A stretch of DNA of 21,708 nucleotides, taken from a virus. Where the stretch lies: IMG/VR virus record IMGVR_UViG_3300030419_004018, positions 1-21,708 of that record; one strand, given 5' to 3'. The notes beneath the pieces are model-generated. The model saw nothing but the letters and a program-made list of their open reading frames with translations. It did no database searches and was not told the origin of the DNA. The position numbers and the translations under genes were made by a program. This document shows positions 6,750 to 13,951 of this stretch, one piece after another. How positions within the stretch are numbered: position 1 is the stretch's first letter; each line of letters begins with the position of its first letter.

Positions 6750-7849
6750 TGAGCAAGGCACGAGAACTAGCTGAACTAGGTGCGGTTTACGATAGCGGTG
6801 CCTTGTCGAACCGTAATATTATAATCAACGGTGCTATGAATGTGGCGCAAAGGGGTACGTCTAGCACAGGCGTCGGTGGATCATCAGGATATTTTACTTG
6901 TGACAGGTGGAAAATAACAACGGATGCTACTGCTGGTAGAGTAACTATGACGCAAGAAAGTGATGGACCAGATGGATTTGCAAATAGTATTAAACTAGCT
7001 ACTACAACTGCTGACACTTCTATCGCAGCAGGAGAACTTTTTATTTTAGGTCAAAGTATTGAGGCTCAAGATTTACAAAAATTAAAAAAAGGTACAAGTG
7101 CAGCTGAATCTGTAACAGTAAGTTTTTATGTTAAAGCAAATGCCTCTGCTACATATGTGGCTGAATTGTTTGACCATGACAACACTAGAAATAATACAAG
7201 AGCATTTACGGTAGGAACAAGTTGGTCGAGAGTAGAATTAACTTTCGCTGCAGACACAACAGGTGCTTTGGGCGATGATAATGCCGCAGGTATGACGTTT
7301 CAAATATGGCTACATGCAGGGTCAACTTATTCTGGTGGAACATTTTCTGATAATACTTGGCAGAGTGTTACCGCTGCAAATAGATATGCTGGAAGTAGAA
7401 CATCAATCTTTGATAGTACAAGCAGAACACTTTTTATCACAGGCGTCCAGTTGGAAGTCGGCACAGAAGCCACGCCCTTTGAGCATCGGTCATTTGCTGA
7501 TGATCTTTTAAGTTGTCAACGCTACACATACATTATTACAGGTGACGATGATGACATGACAGGTATTATGGGTTATGGGGAGTCAGCATCAGCCGCAAGG
7601 TTTCCTTTATTGTACCCTGTTAATATGAGAGCATCTCCATCTTTTACTTTATCGGGAACTTGTAGGGCGCAAGGTGGCACAGCAGATGGTGCAAATTTTA
7701 CAAGTGGATTGGCAATTGTTAATGCAAATACTAATCATACTGGGTCTGCATTAAGAGTTACTGGCACAAGTAATCTAGCTAATGATAGAGGGTATAATCT
7801 CCAAATAAAAGCTGACGGTACAACACTAACTTTTGATGCGGAGCTATAA
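6749..7849 (+). CDS. Accessory tail-fibre / carbohydrate-binding-like protein, copy 1
   Basis: A 366-aa protein of a widespread phage fibre family. It opens with a short coiled region and NRNIIINGAMNVAQRGTSST (residues 22-41). A jelly-roll-like domain follows, with QSIEAQDLQKLKKGTS, VTVSFYVKANASATYVAEL and the hallmark ITGVQLEVGTEATPFEHR near residue 230-247, then SFADDLLSCQRY. The C-terminal 100 residues are a separate beta domain ending FDAEL. The fold resembles carbohydrate-binding modules, so glycan recognition at the host surface is plausible (inference). GGAGG inside the last codons of fibre A is its ribosome site, and the stop and start share an A. The paralogue at 9636-10736 has exactly the same length. 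Confidence 0.85.
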   Translation: MSKARELAELGAVYDSGALSNRNIIINGAMNVAQRGTSSTGVGGSSGYFTCDRWKITTDATAGRVTMTQESDGPDGFANSIKLATTTADTSIAAGELFILGQSIEAQDLQKLKKGTSAAESVTVSFYVKANASATYVAELFDHDNTRNNTRAFTVGTSWSRVELTFAADTTGALGDDNAAGMTFQIWLHAGSTYSGGTFSDNTWQSVTAANRYAGSRTSIFDSTSRTLFITGVQLEVGTEATPFEHRSFADDLLSCQRYTYIITGDDDDMTGIMGYGESASAARFPLLYPVNMRASPSFTLSGTCRAQGGTADGANFTSGLAIVNANTNHTGSALRVTGTSNLANDRGYNLQIKADGTTLTFDAEL

Positions 7850-7852
7850 AAT

Positions 7853-8023
7853 ATGAATATTGAATCAGCACAATATTACAACGATGGTTTTGGAAATATA
7901 GGGGGTATTATGGCTACAATAGACGGACAAAAAATTTCTATCCCTTTAGACCCTGCCAACCGCCACTACGCAGCTATCCTTGAATGGGTAGATGATGGAA
8001 ACACAATTGAGGAGGCTGATTAA
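7853..8023 (+). CDS. Small fibre-cassette protein, copy 1, 56 aa
   Basis: A short gene filling the interval between the accessory fibre and fibre B. It reads MNIESAQYYNDGFGNIGGIM at the start and ends in ILEWVDDGNTIEEAD. It is a paralogue of the 60-aa protein at 10739-10921: both start M(N/D)I.SA.Y and share (A)(T/V)ID....SIP....NR.Y...(I/V)LEW. The family recurs beside fibre genes in marine phages and may act in fibre assembly (inference; no function is known to me). GCGGAG within the upstream gene's DAEL codons is the probable ribosome site. Its own GAGGAGG overlaps the last codons and would serve fibre B, with which it shares a TAATG. Confidence 0.85.
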   Translation: MNIESAQYYNDGFGNIGGIMATIDGQKISIPLDPANRHYAAILEWVDDGNTIEEAD

Positions 8024-9636
8024 TGCCATATATAGGTAATCAACCGGGAACGGGTGTAAGAAACCGTTTTATCTATACCGCGACTGCCTCCCAGACCACG
8101 TTCACAGGGGCGGATAACAATAGCAAAACGTTGAGCTATGCAGATTCTGCATACGTTGACGTTTTTTTAAATGGAATCTGTCTCGTGCCGGGAACCGACT
8201 ACACCGCCAGTACAAAGACGAGCATCGTATTAACCCAAGCAGCTTCACTTAGCGATACTTTAGAAGTTATTGCGTATGACGTAGCGTCAATGGATGACTC
8301 TCTTTCAACGTCTGATGGCGGGACTATTTTAGGTAATTTAGGCGTTTCCACCTCTTCTCCTGATCTTACTTTTACAAACACTACCTCTGAGGACACAGAC
8401 GGAGGCCGAGAGTCTACGATCACCTTTAAGGGTAAACAGTCTGGCGGCGAAGAAAGTACCTTAGCTGAAATACGAGCCAGTCATGACGCAACAGCAGACG
8501 ATCAAAAAGGCGATTTAATATTTAAGACTAATGATGGATCTGATGGTACAAGTCCAACTGAAGCTATGAGGATTGAATCAGACCAACAAGTTTTAATAAC
8601 TACAAGTGCAGATGCTAAAGGTCTTACTATTAAGAACTCTGGTGACAACAGACCATACTTAAATATGGACGCTAATAGAAGTGGTGCAGGAAATAATTTA
8701 TCACAAATAAACTTTAAGTGGGATGGAACTGATGTTGCTAGAATTATAGCTGTAGCAGGAGCAGATACTACCAATAAAGACGATGCTCATATAACATTTG
8801 GTACTGCTTCAGCAGGGTCTGTAGATGAACGTATGCGTCTTACATCGAGTGGAGGTTTAGCTATTGGTTCTACCGATAACAATGGTTTTAATCTTAAAGT
8901 TGAAGGTTTAACAATGCTTGAATCTGGTAACAATGAAACCTTTGGTCAACTTTTTATTCATGGCACTGGTTCGTCAACTGGTGATGCACAAATTTCTATG
9001 CATACTGATTCAAACGGTAGAGCTATCTACGTTGATGAAAGTGATGCTAATACCCTGAGATTTTCTGGTGGTGCTGGAAAAGGCCACTCATCTGACTTTA
9101 AAATAGATAACAGTGGTAATGTAACAGTAGGTGGTTCTCTTTCTAAGGGTTCTGGTTCATTTAAAATACGCCATCCATTAGAATCTAAAAAAGATACACA
9201 CTGGCTTGTTCACTCTTTTGTTGAGGGGCCACAAGCTGATAACTTATATCGTGGTAGAGTTACTCTTGAAGACGGTGTAGCAAGTGTAAATGTTGATATA
9301 GCATCAGGAATGACTGATGGAACTTTTGTTCTCCTAAACAGAGACATTCAATGTTTTACAACAAATGAAACTGGTTGGACTCCTATTAAAGGTTCTGTGT
9401 CAGGAAATATTCTTACAATTACAGCACAGGATAATACTTGTACTGATACTATTTCATGGATGGTTATTGGTGAACGTCAAGATGACCACATGAAACAAAA
9501 CACTACAGGTTGGACAGATAGCGATGGTAAAATAATTATTGAGCCAGAGCTAACTAAAACAGAAAAAGAAGATAATACAGAAATAATTGAAAATCCTGTT
9601 CTAAAATTTGATTATAGTGAATTGGAGGCAGAATAA
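8023..9636 (+). CDS. Tail fibre B with a different C-terminal domain, no S74
   Basis: A 537-aa fibre. The N-terminus (MPYIGNQPGTGVRNR...) is a variant of the fibre A attachment domain, with an FLNGICLVPGTDY strand pair at about residues 48-60. Residues 119-184 match residues 107-172 of fibre A without gaps. The shaft (185-380) differs. The C-terminal 155 residues hold GSFKIRHPLESKKDTHWLVH, GPQADNLYRGRVTLEDG, DGTFVLLNRDIQCFTTNE and SWMVIGERQDDHM, a beta domain I recognise from other marine phage fibres and from bacterial surface proteins. No Ser-Lys S74 motif is present, so maturation must differ from that of fibre A. It probably recognises a receptor different from fibre A's, or is a second branch of one fibre assembly (inference). 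Composition turns more A/T-rich after about 8515. Confidence 0.88.
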   Translation: MPYIGNQPGTGVRNRFIYTATASQTTFTGADNNSKTLSYADSAYVDVFLNGICLVPGTDYTASTKTSIVLTQAASLSDTLEVIAYDVASMDDSLSTSDGGTILGNLGVSTSSPDLTFTNTTSEDTDGGRESTITFKGKQSGGEESTLAEIRASHDATADDQKGDLIFKTNDGSDGTSPTEAMRIESDQQVLITTSADAKGLTIKNSGDNRPYLNMDANRSGAGNNLSQINFKWDGTDVARIIAVAGADTTNKDDAHITFGTASAGSVDERMRLTSSGGLAIGSTDNNGFNLKVEGLTMLESGNNETFGQLFIHGTGSSTGDAQISMHTDSNGRAIYVDESDANTLRFSGGAGKGHSSDFKIDNSGNVTVGGSLSKGSGSFKIRHPLESKKDTHWLVHSFVEGPQADNLYRGRVTLEDGVASVNVDIASGMTDGTFVLLNRDIQCFTTNETGWTPIKGSVSGNILTITAQDNTCTDTISWMVIGERQDDHMKQNTTGWTDSDGKIIIEPELTKTEKEDNTEIIENPVLKFDYSELEAE

Positions 9637-10736
9637 TGGCAGTATCAAGAATCGACGAAGCTGGCCTCAACGTTAACCAGTATGGGAACAGAAATGTTAT
9701 AGGTAATTCTGCAATGAGAATTGCTCAACGAGGTACGAGCACAACAGGAATTACTGGTTCTGATTATCAAGCTCTTGATAGATTTAGAACATCTATAGGT
9801 AATGGTGGAACTTGGACAATGAGTCAAGCATCTGTTACTGATTTAGTAGGTTTTGCTAATTCATTAAAGATGGATGTTACTACAGCAAAAAGTTCTCCAG
9901 ATGCTAATTCAAGTTGTAGGATTCAAACAAAAATTGAGGGTCAAGATTTACAACATTTTAAAAAAGGTACTGCAAGTGCAGAACAATACACTTTAAGTTT
10001 TTATGTTAAATCAACAACAACTGGAACATACATAGTTGAATTTTTTGACGGAGATAATACTAGACATGTTGGTAAATCGTACACAATAGACGCTGCTGAT
10101 ACTTGGGAATATAAAACTATAACAATGCCAGCAGATACTACAGGAGCTTTTGATCGTGATGCTAATGGTAGTCTTATAGTAAGTTGGTATTTAATGGCAG
10201 GGTCAGATTTAACTTCTGGAACTTTAAGAGAAACTTGGGGTGGTTCTTCAAATACTGAAAGGGCAGGTGGACAAGTAAATCTTGCAGCAAGTACATCTAA
10301 TGATTGGCAAATCACAGGGGTACAACTAGAAGCAGGAGACACAGCAACCCCTTTTGAATATATCCCCTTTGCTGATGACTTAGCTAGGTGTCAGAGGTAT
10401 TACTATAGAATAAGTTGTGATGGTAGTCACGATGGTGTTTATACAATTGGTAACGCATTTACTACTGATGATGCTCTTTGTGCAGTGCCTTTTCCTGTTG
10501 CTATGAGAGCGGAACCAACTCTTGGTTTTCAAACAGGGGCAAGTGGACATAAAATTAGGACTGGATCAGGGTCTAGTCAACAAACTTCAGCATTAATTAT
10601 TAGTGCTTTTGACAATACTAATTTTACTAATGTTTCGCTTACTGGCACTACAACAACTGCTAATTTAACAAGCGGACATGCCGCACAATTTCGTGTAAGC
10701 CCAGATGACTTTATTGATTTCGATGCGGAGTTATAA
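9636..10736 (+). CDS. Accessory tail-fibre / carbohydrate-binding-like protein, copy 2
   Basis: A 366-aa paralogue of the protein at 6749-7849. Shared landmarks are NRNVIGNSAMRIAQRGTSTT (residues 18-37), IEGQDLQHFKKGT, YTLSFYVKSTTTGTYIVEFF, ITGVQLEAGDTATPFEY and PFADDLARCQRYYYRIS, and both end in FDAEL. The family is usual in phage tail fibres, and its central domain looks like a carbohydrate-binding jelly roll. Sequence between the landmarks has diverged strongly from copy 1, as expected for surface-exposed binding loops under diversifying selection (inference). GGAGG in the last codons of fibre B acts as the ribosome site, with a TAATG junction. Confidence 0.85.
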   Translation: MAVSRIDEAGLNVNQYGNRNVIGNSAMRIAQRGTSTTGITGSDYQALDRFRTSIGNGGTWTMSQASVTDLVGFANSLKMDVTTAKSSPDANSSCRIQTKIEGQDLQHFKKGTASAEQYTLSFYVKSTTTGTYIVEFFDGDNTRHVGKSYTIDAADTWEYKTITMPADTTGAFDRDANGSLIVSWYLMAGSDLTSGTLRETWGGSSNTERAGGQVNLAASTSNDWQITGVQLEAGDTATPFEYIPFADDLARCQRYYYRISCDGSHDGVYTIGNAFTTDDALCAVPFPVAMRAEPTLGFQTGASGHKIRTGSGSSQQTSALIISAFDNTNFTNVSLTGTTTTANLTSGHAAQFRVSPDDFIDFDAEL

Positions 10737-10738
10737 AA

Positions 10739-10921
10739 ATGGATATTAAATCAGCTAAATACTTTAAAATATCGTATGAGGATGCTCCCGACAAAACAGT
10801 AATCCAAGCAGTTATTGATGATAGAAATATGTCTATACCAATATCAGAGGATAACCGTTACTACCGAGCAGTCCTCGAATGGGCGGAAGAAGACGGCAAC
10901 GAGATTCAAGCAGCGGAGTAA
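10739..10921 (+). CDS. Small fibre-cassette protein, copy 2, 60 aa
   Basis: A 60-aa acidic protein beginning MDIKSAKYFKISYEDAPDK and ending AVLEWAEEDGNEIQAAE. It is homologous to the 56-aa product of 7853-8023, differing by a longer N-terminal loop (ISYEDAPDKTV). No catalytic motif or membrane segment is seen. The constant position after the accessory fibre in both cassette copies argues for a fibre assembly or capping role (inference). The ribosome site (GCGGAG) lies in the last codons of the upstream gene. GCGGAG at its own 3' end precedes the nozzle gene's ATG. Confidence 0.85.
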   Translation: MDIKSAKYFKISYEDAPDKTVIQAVIDDRNMSIPISEDNRYYRAVLEWAEEDGNEIQAAE

Positions 10922-10927
10922 TGTTAC

Positions 10928-12796
10928 ATGCCACTAAGCAAACTCCAGTTCAAGCCGGGAATCAACCGAGAAGGCACCAACTATTCTAACGAAGGTGGTT
11001 GGTTTGACGGAGATAAGATCCGTTTTAAGTCTGGCTATGTGGAGCGCATTGGTGGCTGGCAAAAGGTAGCTACAACCACATTTGAGGGTAGCTGTCGTAA
11101 CATGCTGGATTTTGTAACACTGGCATCTGAAAACTTATTGTTTATGGGTACGCATGAAAAAGCCTACCTCGAAGATGGTGGCACTTACTACGACATAACT
11201 CCTATAAGAACTACGATTACATGCGGAGCAAACCCCATAACAACAGGAACCGCAGGATCTGGTATTATTACGGTAACAGCTAATTCTCACGGATCAAAAG
11301 TAGGTAATTACGTCACAATAGCGGGGGCCACGGCTGTAGATGGACTTACAACAGATCAACTTAATCAAAATTTAGAAATACTAACAGTTCCAGATAGCAA
11401 CACTTTTACTGTTGACACAGGTGGAGCGGCTTCTTCTGGGTCAACGGCTGGAGGTGGTAGTTCTGTTACCGCAGCTATGGAAATAGATGTTGGTCTTAAC
11501 ACCACAGTTCTTGGTAATGGTTGGGGTGCAGGTACTTGGGGACGTATGACTTGGAGTTCTGGTGCTGGATCGTTAGCGGGTCAAAACCTCAGACTGTGGA
11601 TGTCTGATTCTTGGGGCGAGGATCTGGTTGCTAATTTAGTGGATGGCAGTCTTTACTATTGGGACGCAACAACTGGCAAATCCGCCCGAATGGTTGAATT
11701 AAGCACTGTATCAGGTGCTAGTGATGTTCCAACTACCGTTCGAAAAGTTATGGTATCGGACACAGATCGTCATGTTTTGTGTTTTGGTGCCAATCCGGTG
11801 GGTAGTGCTACATTCGATCCATTGCTTATTCGTTGGTCTAGCCAAGAAAGTGTAACAGATTGGACACCCACTGCTACCAACACCGCTGGTGACATACGAT
11901 TGTCTCAAGGTTCTGAGATAGTAACAGCTATTCGAACATCGCGTCAGATCCTTGTGTTTACAGAAAACAGTTTACATAGTGTGCAGTTTGTCGGAGCACC
12001 GTTTACTTTTGGTGCAGCAATAATCGGTACAAACGTCCGTATTGCAGGTCCTAACACAGCGATTGCTGTAAACGATGTTGTCTTTTGGATGGGTCAGGAA
12101 AACTTCTATCTTTACGATGGTCGTATAAACCCTATACCATGTAGCGTTCGACAGTATGTGTTTGATGATATTAATCGTAATCAATCGTTCAAGTTTTTTG
12201 CAGGTAGCCTATCAAGCAACTCTGAAGTCTGGTGGTATTATTGTTCTGAGAACAGTAGTGAAATAGATCGTTATGTAATTTACAACTATCTTGAAAAAAC
12301 TTGGTACTACGGAACCTTAGCCAGAACAGCTTGGAACGATAGAGCGTCTGGATCTCGTTTATTTCCACAAGCTCCAGGAACAGACGGCGTATTGTACAAC
12401 CACGAAAACGGTTTGGACGATGGCAGCGTTAACCCTCCAGCCGCAATCAACGCCTTTGTGCAGTCAGCAGACTTTGACATAGGCGACGGTCAACAGTTTA
12501 TGCTAATCAACAGGATTATACCTGATCTTAACTTTTCAGATTCGGATGCGACGTCACCGCAGGTTAAGTTTACCATGGGTGCGAGAAACTATAGCGGTAG
12601 CGCAGCGGGTCAAGGATCTGTAAACGGGGATGTTATACGATCCTCTGTGGTCTCTGGAACAGATAACTACACGGATCAGGTCTACATGAGATTAAGAGGA
12701 CGACAGGTTAACTTGAAAGTTGAGAGCGATACGACCGGAGTCAAATGGAGACTGGGTGCACCCAGGTTAGATGCAAGACCGGATGGTCGTCGATGA
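10928..12796 (+). CDS. P22 gp10-like nozzle / packaged-DNA stabilisation protein
   Basis: A 622-aa protein. It starts MPLSKLQFKPGINREGTNYS and continues with GWFDGDKIRFKSGYVERIGG, both typical of gp10-like DNA-stabilisation proteins, which form the hexameric tail nozzle below gp4 in P22. Residues about 105-180 are an inserted beta domain (ITVTANSHGSKVGNYVTIAG, PDSNTFTVD). The centre has Trp-rich blades (WGAGTWGRMTWSSGAG; VFWMGQENFYLYDG; SEVWWYYCSEN) that look like beta-propeller repeats. The end, LKVESDTTGVKWRLGAPRLD, is a signature I know from marine homologues. It is longer than P22 gp10 (472 aa), mainly through the inserted domain. It presumably binds the gp4-like adaptor and carries the fibres. 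An ATGA overlap couples it to the next gene. Confidence 0.85.
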   Translation: MPLSKLQFKPGINREGTNYSNEGGWFDGDKIRFKSGYVERIGGWQKVATTTFEGSCRNMLDFVTLASENLLFMGTHEKAYLEDGGTYYDITPIRTTITCGANPITTGTAGSGIITVTANSHGSKVGNYVTIAGATAVDGLTTDQLNQNLEILTVPDSNTFTVDTGGAASSGSTAGGGSSVTAAMEIDVGLNTTVLGNGWGAGTWGRMTWSSGAGSLAGQNLRLWMSDSWGEDLVANLVDGSLYYWDATTGKSARMVELSTVSGASDVPTTVRKVMVSDTDRHVLCFGANPVGSATFDPLLIRWSSQESVTDWTPTATNTAGDIRLSQGSEIVTAIRTSRQILVFTENSLHSVQFVGAPFTFGAAIIGTNVRIAGPNTAIAVNDVVFWMGQENFYLYDGRINPIPCSVRQYVFDDINRNQSFKFFAGSLSSNSEVWWYYCSENSSEIDRYVIYNYLEKTWYYGTLARTAWNDRASGSRLFPQAPGTDGVLYNHENGLDDGSVNPPAAINAFVQSADFDIGDGQQFMLINRIIPDLNFSDSDATSPQVKFTMGARNYSGSAAGQGSVNGDVIRSSVVSGTDNYTDQVYMRLRGRQVNLKVESDTTGVKWRLGAPRLDARPDGRR

Positions 12797-13077
12797 GTAG
12801 AAAGATTGTTCGATCCATTATTCCGATTGCCCCTCCACAGTATGACTCCGCATATGTGAATCAATTGGCTCGGTCCTTGGACAATTTCATAGATGAGACC
12901 AGGAATCCGCTTTTAAACATACCGAACATGCCAAACGTGAGTGTGGTTAGTGTTTTAGAAGAGGGCGATCTTTTTGAGGATAATGGTTTTGTAAAAATCA
13001 AACGTGCAAATACAACGGCTGTCACAACAAATGTGGGCACATCAGCAGTAGGAACAGTAACAGTGGTGATATCATGA
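12793..13077 (+). CDS. Small virion protein ending in a VGTVTV motif, 94 aa
   Basis: The start is taken at 12793 (MSRKIVRSIIPIAPPQYDSA), where ATGA overlaps the nozzle stop, and not at the longer in-frame Met at 12745, which lies well inside the nozzle gene and gives an atypical peptide. The N-terminal 45 residues (APPQYDSAYVNQLARSLDNF) match a small protein common in marine phages after the nozzle gene; it is helical, of unknown role. A GDLFEDNGFVKI strand pair follows. The last residues, TSAVGTVTVVIS, repeat the motif found in the proteins at 1383-1763 and 3175-4137. It is probably a tail-tip or connector component (inference). Its stop overlaps the next ATG by four bases. Confidence 0.85.
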   Translation: MSRKIVRSIIPIAPPQYDSAYVNQLARSLDNFIDETRNPLLNIPNMPNVSVVSVLEEGDLFEDNGFVKIKRANTTAVTTNVGTSAVGTVTVVIS

Positions 13078-13301
13078 CAGACATACTTATTATGCCAGAC
13101 GGTAGTAGGTGGAAACCTTCGACAAGTTCTGATACAGTAGAATGTGTAAGCTGCGGTAACGAAGTGGACACACCAGAAGAGATTGCGTCTTATCCAGACG
13201 GTAACTGCCCTGATTGTGGTGAGTCATGGACAGGAAGTGAAAAGAGAAGTACAACTATTGTAGTAACAATGCCTGAACAAATCTCTGGAGGATCGGGTTA
13301 A
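13074..13301 (+). CDS. Small zinc-ribbon protein, 75 aa
   Basis: A 75-aa acidic protein with two CxxC pairs: Cys24/Cys27 (CVSCG) and Cys45/Cys48 (CPDCG), 17 residues apart, the layout of a zinc ribbon. The N-terminus (ILIMPDGSRWK) is a beta hairpin. The C-terminal 25 residues are Ser/Thr-rich with a TTIVVTMP strand. Zinc ribbons bind nucleic acid or protein, and which applies here is unknown. The location inside the late operon, with an ATGA at its start and a TAATG at its end, points to a virion or assembly component and not an early regulator, but a late transcription factor cannot be excluded. Confidence 0.85.
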   Translation: MTDILIMPDGSRWKPSTSSDTVECVSCGNEVDTPEEIASYPDGNCPDCGESWTGSEKRSTTIVVTMPEQISGGSG

Positions 13302-13939
13302 TGGCTGAGAACAAGCAAGGTTATTTTCTTGGAGGCATACTTAGTGCGTTAGCGGGTAAAGCTTTGCTACCCAAGATTCTTGGTGGCATAGCTGGAACTG
13401 TTGTCTTAAATAAGTTGTTTGGATCTAAGAGTGGTACTAACAAAGAAAGTGTTGAAGAAGCACTTGCAAGGTTTAATGCAGCACCTAAAACTACAGATCC
13501 GTTGAAGAATTTGTTTAAGTCTCGATACACTACGATGGACGAAGCTGGTAATGAAGTATCTCCGCACTTTGATACAGCCGAGGAACGAGACGCTTATGAC
13601 AAAAAGATTGAAGAAGAGTATAGGACTCAACCCATCTCACAACTATACTCAGGTCTTGCTCTTGGGGGCCAGGCCCAAGCGGAGTCTGGTATCGGGGGCT
13701 TGATCCAAGGTCCTGGAAATGTGACCAGTGACTCAATACCTGGTGGTATTATGCAGAACGGTCAAAAGGTAGAAGAAATATTGGTATCTAACGGCGAAGT
13801 AATTTTTTCAGGAAAAGACTTAGAAAATTTAGATCCAGATGGTAACATAGAAAGAGCGGGTCAACGATTGGGTAATGCACCCAATGGAACTCGTGGTGCA
13901 GAAGCGGCAAGAATGTACGCTGAAGTGCAATCAGCATAG
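13301..13939 (+). CDS. Presumed internal virion/ejection protein with GPG...DSIP motif, 212 aa
   Basis: A 212-aa protein. Residues 7-42 are a hydrophobic Gly/Ala-rich stretch (FLGGILSALAGKALLPKILG, then GIAGTVVLNKLFG) able to form one or two membrane helices, a property of phage proteins that enter the host envelope with the DNA. The middle is charged and helical. The C-terminal 80 residues carry GLIQGPGNVTSDSIPGGI and EEILVSNGEVIFS with GQRLGNAP, a motif set I recognise from many marine phage virion proteins. Position before three larger proteins of similar composition suggests a T7 gp14-like place in the ejection core (inference). It has a good GGAGG ribosome site. Confidence 0.8.
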   Translation: MAENKQGYFLGGILSALAGKALLPKILGGIAGTVVLNKLFGSKSGTNKESVEEALARFNAAPKTTDPLKNLFKSRYTTMDEAGNEVSPHFDTAEERDAYDKKIEEEYRTQPISQLYSGLALGGQAQAESGIGGLIQGPGNVTSDSIPGGIMQNGQKVEEILVSNGEVIFSGKDLENLDPDGNIERAGQRLGNAPNGTRGAEAARMYAEVQSA

Positions 13940-13951
13940 AAGGGTAAGACT

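Larger units (their letters stand above)
5106..10921 (+). repeat. Tandem duplication of a three-gene tail-fibre cassette
   Basis: Copy 1 (5106-8023) and copy 2 (8023-10921) each contain, in order, a fibre gene (547 and 537 aa), an accessory fibre gene (366 and 366 aa) and a small gene (56 and 60 aa). The copies are about 2.9 kb each. Both fibre-to-accessory junctions and the copy boundary are TAATG. Protein similarity is clear but diverged: a 66-residue block of the fibres matches at 46 positions by hand count. The duplication is therefore old, or one copy was acquired from a related phage. Confidence 0.85.

Noticed and set aside
5106-10921. Diversity-generating retroelement acting on the fibre genes
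   Set aside because: No reverse transcriptase, template repeat or adenine-limited variation is seen. Divergence between copies is spread across whole genes.
12745-12792. Longer start for the 94-aa protein at Met 12745
   Set aside because: It would overlap the nozzle gene by 52 bases and add an atypical peptide. The ATGA at 12793 gives the conserved MSRKIVRSIIPIAPPQYD start.
918-13679. 14-base word GGGCCAGGCCCAAG at 918-931 and 13666-13679
   Set aside because: It is near-palindromic and unusual in AT-rich DNA, but both copies lie in frame encoding GQAQ with identical codons, and only two were found. Chance or shared coding cannot be separated from a signal.
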